Shown here piece after piece: positions 60,797 through 64,000 of a DNA stretch of 64,000 bases. Positions within the stretch are counted from its first letter, which is position 1. Each line of letters starts with the position of its first letter. The stretch is from an uncultured Prevotellaceae bacterium (GTDB lineage: Bacteria; Bacteroidota; Bacteroidia; Bacteroidales; Bacteroidaceae). The DNA is taken from positions 40,186 to 104,185 of the forward strand of contig CACZVE010000006.1 in assembly GCA_902784565.1 (NCBI GenBank). The letters are read 5' to 3'. The position numbers and the translations under genes are program-made. A model generated the notes under the pieces. That model worked only from the letters and a program-made list of their open reading frames with translations. It did no database searches and had not been told where the DNA came from.

Positions 60797-62956
60797 ATGA
60801 ACGTATTGCGTGCAATTATGAACTTCAACCGCTGGTTTGTCACCCTGCTTCTCCTGGTTGTCACAGTCTGCATCTACGGCGATGAGGCTGCGAAACTCAG
60901 GAAACAATTGCCGTCGGAACAGGGCAAGGCACGCTTCGGCATCTTGCAGAGACTCTATGACCTGAGTCTGGAGACCGACGACCTGGACTATCAGTTGAAG
61001 TGTATCAACGATTGGATCAACGAAGCCCGTCATCAGAGCGATCACAGCGAGGAGGGCAATGCCCGCGTGCTGAAGATGACCCTCTTCTATAATACCGACC
61101 TCAACGACTCCCTTTTCCAACAGGCTCCCGACGCCCTTGAGTTCCTCGGCAGGAACAGCGAATGGAAAAACTATTACGAGACCTGGTCGTTGCTGATCAA
61201 CGGCTACAACTTCGCCGGTCTGACCAATACCGGTCTGAAGGAGGCTAAGGAGATGTACGACGATGCCAAGGGGCGCAATGACGACTACGGTATGGGCATG
61301 GCTTACTATTCCATGGGAAATGTCTATGCCAACATGAACAATATCGAGGAGGCAGCCAGTTCCTACCAGAGGAGTCTCGACCTGTTTGCCAACATCGACT
61401 CGATGCCGATGCAAGTCTCTGACATCTATGCCTATTACGGCGACGTGCTCGAGATCCAGAAGGAATACCAGAAACTGGATGCCCTGACGGAAAAATGGAA
61501 AACCTTCCTCACCGACTACTACGCCGACAAGAAAGAAGATACCGGTGAGGCCGCTAACCGTTGGGCTTACTATTACCTGGCCTGTACCCAGGCCGCCATC
61601 GGCGAAGCCGACTATCAAAAGGCCAGCGCGATGCTCGACGAAGTACAGAAACGTACGTTCAGCAAGGAGAGTTTCCTCTATATGCGATGGCTCTACTACC
61701 GCGCCGAACTCTGTCGGTTACAGGGCTTCTACGACGAGGCCCTGGCGCTCAATGACCGTCGTATGCGTATGATGGACGACACCAGCGACAAGACCGAGAT
61801 TTTCCGAGTCCGACAACAGCGAGCCCAGATCTTCGAGGCCATCGGACGCTATCAGGAGGCAGCCCGCCTCTACCATGAGATGTATCTCATCAACGACTCC
61901 ATCAACACCCATGACACCAAACGGCAGTTGACGGAGATGAACACCCTCCTGCATGTGGATGAGTTGAAGGCCAAACAGGCCCAGGAACAGGCCCGGCTCG
62001 AGATGGAGAAAGCCCAGCAACAGCGTCTCGGCATCATCATCATCTCCTCAATCATCGTCCTGTCTCTCGCCATCTTCCTCTTCTTCCGCATCCGCAGTGC
62101 GAAACGTCTGAAGATTGCCCACGAGAAACTGGAGGATGCCCATAGCAAACTGGAGACAACCCACCAGGAACTGCTTACCGCCTACGACCAACTCGAGGAG
62201 ACCACCATCGCCAAGGAGCGTATCGAGAGCGACCTGCGTATCGCCCGCGACATCCAGATGTCGATGGTGCCCAGCACCTTCCCGGACCGTCCAGACCTCG
62301 ACCTCTATGCCTCGATGACCCCTGCCAAGGAAGTCGGCGGCGACCTCTACGGTTATGTGCTTATGGACGACAAACTTTACTTCGCCCTCGGCGACGTGTC
62401 GGGTAAGGGCGTGCCCGCCTCACTCTTCATGGCACAGGCCACCCGTCTGTTCCGCACCCTCGCCGCCCAAGGTATGATGCCGGCAGAAATCGCCACCCGC
62501 ATCAACGATGCCCTCTCTGGCGAAGACAACGAGCGCGGCATGTTCGTCACGATGTTCCTCGGTCTGCTCGACCTGACCTCGGGCCACCTTGACTTCTGTA
62601 ATGCCGGTCACAACCCACCCGTACTGATTGGCGACGGCACCACCGAGTTTATTGAGATGATTCCCAACGCCCCCATCGGTCTCTGGCCGGAACTGGAATA
62701 CGAGGGCGAGGAGATTGCCGATATCACCAACCGTCCGCTGTTCGTCTATACCGACGGCCTCAACGAGGCAGAGAACAACGAGAAGGAACAGTTCAGCGAC
62801 GAGAAACTATTAGAGATTCTGCAGACCACCCCGTTTGAAAGCTGTGAGAAGACCATCGAGATGCTGCGCGAGGAGGTGGAGAAGCACCGTGAGGGGGCAG
62901 AGCCCAACGACGACCTCACCATGCTCTGCGTGAAGTTCATCAAGGAAAATCAATAA
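60797..62956 (+). CDS. TPR-containing SpoIIE-family protein phosphatase
   Basis: From 60797 the protein has 719 residues. It has an N-terminal signal or anchor (NRWFVTLLLLVVTVCIYG), a periplasmic tetratricopeptide-like region (about 30-400), one membrane helix (about 411-431, IIISSIIVLSLAIFLFF), a coiled coil, then a cytoplasmic PP2C/SpoIIE domain (about 480-715) with RIARDIQMSMVPSTFP, AKEVGGDLYGYVLM, DVSGKGVPASLFMA, FCNAGHNPPVLIG and YTDGLNEAEN. Such phosphatases dephosphorylate a STAS anti-anti-sigma protein. RsbW- and STAS-like genes follow directly. An ATG at 60818 is an equally good start, with a normal leader. Confidence 0.9.
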   Translation: MNVLRAIMNFNRWFVTLLLLVVTVCIYGDEAAKLRKQLPSEQGKARFGILQRLYDLSLETDDLDYQLKCINDWINEARHQSDHSEEGNARVLKMTLFYNTDLNDSLFQQAPDALEFLGRNSEWKNYYETWSLLINGYNFAGLTNTGLKEAKEMYDDAKGRNDDYGMGMAYYSMGNVYANMNNIEEAASSYQRSLDLFANIDSMPMQVSDIYAYYGDVLEIQKEYQKLDALTEKWKTFLTDYYADKKEDTGEAANRWAYYYLACTQAAIGEADYQKASAMLDEVQKRTFSKESFLYMRWLYYRAELCRLQGFYDEALALNDRRMRMMDDTSDKTEIFRVRQQRAQIFEAIGRYQEAARLYHEMYLINDSINTHDTKRQLTEMNTLLHVDELKAKQAQEQARLEMEKAQQQRLGIIIISSIIVLSLAIFLFFRIRSAKRLKIAHEKLEDAHSKLETTHQELLTAYDQLEETTIAKERIESDLRIARDIQMSMVPSTFPDRPDLDLYASMTPAKEVGGDLYGYVLMDDKLYFALGDVSGKGVPASLFMAQATRLFRTLAAQGMMPAEIATRINDALSGEDNERGMFVTMFLGLLDLTSGHLDFCNAGHNPPVLIGDGTTEFIEMIPNAPIGLWPELEYEGEEIADITNRPLFVYTDGLNEAENNEKEQFSDEKLLEILQTTPFESCEKTIEMLREEVEKHREGAEPNDDLTMLCVKFIKENQ

Positions 62957-62975
62957 CCAACAAACACTATTAATA

Positions 62976-63383
62976 ATGAAAAAGGAAATCCGAATCAAAA
63001 ATCAAGTTGGCGAACTGGAGCGTGTGAACCAGTTCGTCGAAGAGATTGGCGAGGAACTGGGGCTCGACATGGAACTCCAGATGAACCTGAACCTGGTGAT
63101 GGAAGAGATGGTATCCAACGTCATCTTCTATGCCTACCCTGAAGGAAGTTCGGCTGAGATCGAACTGATCGCCGAGAGTGACGGGAAGGAACTCACCTTC
63201 GTTCTGAGCGACAAAGGCAAGGAGTTCGACCCGACTGCCAAGGAAGATGCCGATCCCGACGTGAATCCCATGGATCGCGACATCGGTGGCATGGGCATCT
63301 ACATCGTTAAGAACATCATGAATCAGGTGACCTACCAACGACTCGAAGGTAAGAACCTGCTCACCATGAAGAAAACTATCTGA
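62976..63383 (+). CDS. RsbW-like serine-protein kinase / anti-sigma regulator
   Basis: The 135-residue protein is a GHKL ATPase domain with the N box in LNLVMEEMVSNVIFYAYPEG, G1 at VLSDKGKEFDPT (DxGxxFDP) and G2 at RDIGGMGIYIVKNIMNQV. RsbW/SpoIIAB-type proteins phosphorylate a STAS partner and sequester a target, usually a sigma factor. No sigma-B-type factor lies here, so the target could be different in Bacteroidota. It lies 19 bases after the phosphatase gene and 48 before the STAS gene. Confidence 0.9.
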   Translation: MKKEIRIKNQVGELERVNQFVEEIGEELGLDMELQMNLNLVMEEMVSNVIFYAYPEGSSAEIELIAESDGKELTFVLSDKGKEFDPTAKEDADPDVNPMDRDIGGMGIYIVKNIMNQVTYQRLEGKNLLTMKKTI

Positions 63384-63431
63384 TAGAAAAAAGTAAAAAA
63401 GAAAAAAAGTAAAATCAAAATTATTACAACT

Positions 63432-63752
63432 ATGACAAAGATTATCAAAGAAGGTGGTAAGACCATCATCCAGACCGGTGCTCGTATCGACACCATGAAC
63501 GCCAACCAGTTTGAAGAGGACATCAAACCCGCCCTGGTGGACGGAGGCGTAGACCTCGAAATGGACTGTTCCGAACTCACCTACATGGCCAGTTCCGGAC
63601 TCCGCATCATCCAGAAGACCATGCGTACCGTGATGCAGTTAAAGGGCCAGTTCAAGATGACCAACGTAAGCCCTGAAATCTACAAGGTGCTGGCAATGAC
63701 CGGCTTTACGAAGTTCATGAAGGTAGAAAAGAAAAAAGAAGAAGAAGCATAG
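63432..63752 (+). CDS. STAS-domain anti-anti-sigma factor (RsbV-like)
   Basis: The 106-residue single STAS domain has the phosphorylation motif in LEMDCSELTYMASSGLRII, where one of the adjacent Ser residues is the expected kinase target. The opening IIQTGARIDTMNANQFEEDI matches the substrate-loop region of RsbV. A Lys/Glu-rich tail (VEKKKEEEA) follows. The phosphatase, kinase and STAS set suggests a partner switch in which periplasmic input controls phosphorylation of this protein. Confidence 0.9.
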   Translation: MTKIIKEGGKTIIQTGARIDTMNANQFEEDIKPALVDGGVDLEMDCSELTYMASSGLRIIQKTMRTVMQLKGQFKMTNVSPEIYKVLAMTGFTKFMKVEKKKEEEA

Positions 63753-63755
63753 TCT

Positions 63756-64000
63756 ATGACCATCCTGATTATCATTCTCGTGCTGCTGGTGCTCATCCTC
63801 GGCGCAGCACTCTATTTCCAAGTCAAGGCAGCCAACAAGCATACCGAGGAACAGCAACAACTGCTGAAGGACTACCAGAAGCGCGTCGACGAGCAGGAGA
63901 AACTGCTCTCCGACTACCGTTCACTGGAACAGAACTTCGACAGTGTGGGCCAGGGCTATGAGCAGGCCCTGCTCGCCTTCGACAAGATGGAAGAGGACAA
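63756..64000 (+). CDS. Membrane protein with coiled coil, 3' end outside the window
   Basis: The ATG lies 3 bases after the STAS stop, so it belongs to the operon. The 81 visible residues begin with one long hydrophobic helix (MTILIIILVLLVLILGAALY) and continue as a Gln/Glu/Lys-rich coiled coil (KHTEEQQQLLKDYQKRVDEQ, then EKLLSDYRSL). Sensor kinases and adaptor proteins can start this way, but the catalytic part, if any, is not visible. It may be the next component of the partner-switch pathway. Confidence 0.75.
   Translation, partial: MTILIIILVLLVLILGAALYFQVKAANKHTEEQQQLLKDYQKRVDEQEKLLSDYRSLEQNFDSVGQGYEQALLAFDKMEED

Overview
The window comes from a gut- or rumen-type member of the Bacteroidota, most likely Prevotella in the broad sense. 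The reasons are promoters of the Bacteroidota type (TTTG at -33, TAnnTTTG at -7, here usually TACCTTTGC), no Shine-Dalgarno pattern, signal peptides with an LxxC lipobox, TonB-dependent receptors, DUF4249, DUF4974, DUF349 and DUF1573 proteins, a PL29-N/DUF4988-like surface lipoprotein, a GH3/GH67 pair for plant cell wall polysaccharide, and a subtilase with a type IX-like C-terminal sorting domain. Species cannot be fixed from the sequence alone.

Layout. 1-6.9 kb: end of a secreted coiled-coil protein, a secreted subtilase, rsmA, a YbhN-type membrane protein and pepD. 7.0-10.6 kb: an ECF sigma factor, a short FecR-like anti-sigma protein and an STN-containing TonB-family receptor, closed by a terminator whose loop holds the next promoter. 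10.6-13.7 kb: a CorA transporter with a structured leader carrying an acidic 11-codon upstream ORF, then a DUF349 protein. 13.8-18.1 kb: GH3 and GH67 glycosidases. 18.1-21.7 kb: a candidate antisense-strand small RNA, then rsfS-ftsH-cdsA. 21.7-29.6 kb: lipoproteins, a TonB receptor with a DUF4249 partner, asd, a CPA2 antiporter and a LolD-like ATPase. 29.6-38.5 kb: surface proteins (a dockerin-ended repeat protein and a 1292-residue collagen-like lipoprotein) around an unexplained 43-base repeat array. 38.5-44.8 kb, minus strand: paaK and an ACT protein, purB-rluB-asnS, and tRNA-Val. 44.9-58.2 kb, minus strand: a quality-control and envelope series tig, clpP-clpX-recQ-guaB-PPIase-PPIase-ostA-mutL. 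58.3-60.7 kb: lptB divergent from mlaE-mlaF. 60.8-64 kb: a SpoIIE-type phosphatase, an RsbW-like kinase, a STAS protein and the start of a further membrane protein, a partner-switching module.

Three things stand out. First, at least twelve short tandem repeat tracts, between genes and inside genes, all have a 7-base period. One of them, seven perfect copies inside a lipoprotein signal peptide, has the form of a phase-variation switch. Second, the corA leader combines an Asp/Pro-containing upstream ORF with two mutually exclusive hairpins, one of which would hide the corA start, resembling Mg-sensing leaders of enterobacteria. Third, a degenerate array of about eight 43-base units lies between two near-identical terminator hairpins.

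All functional names rest on motif and family recognition by eye; no database search was run.
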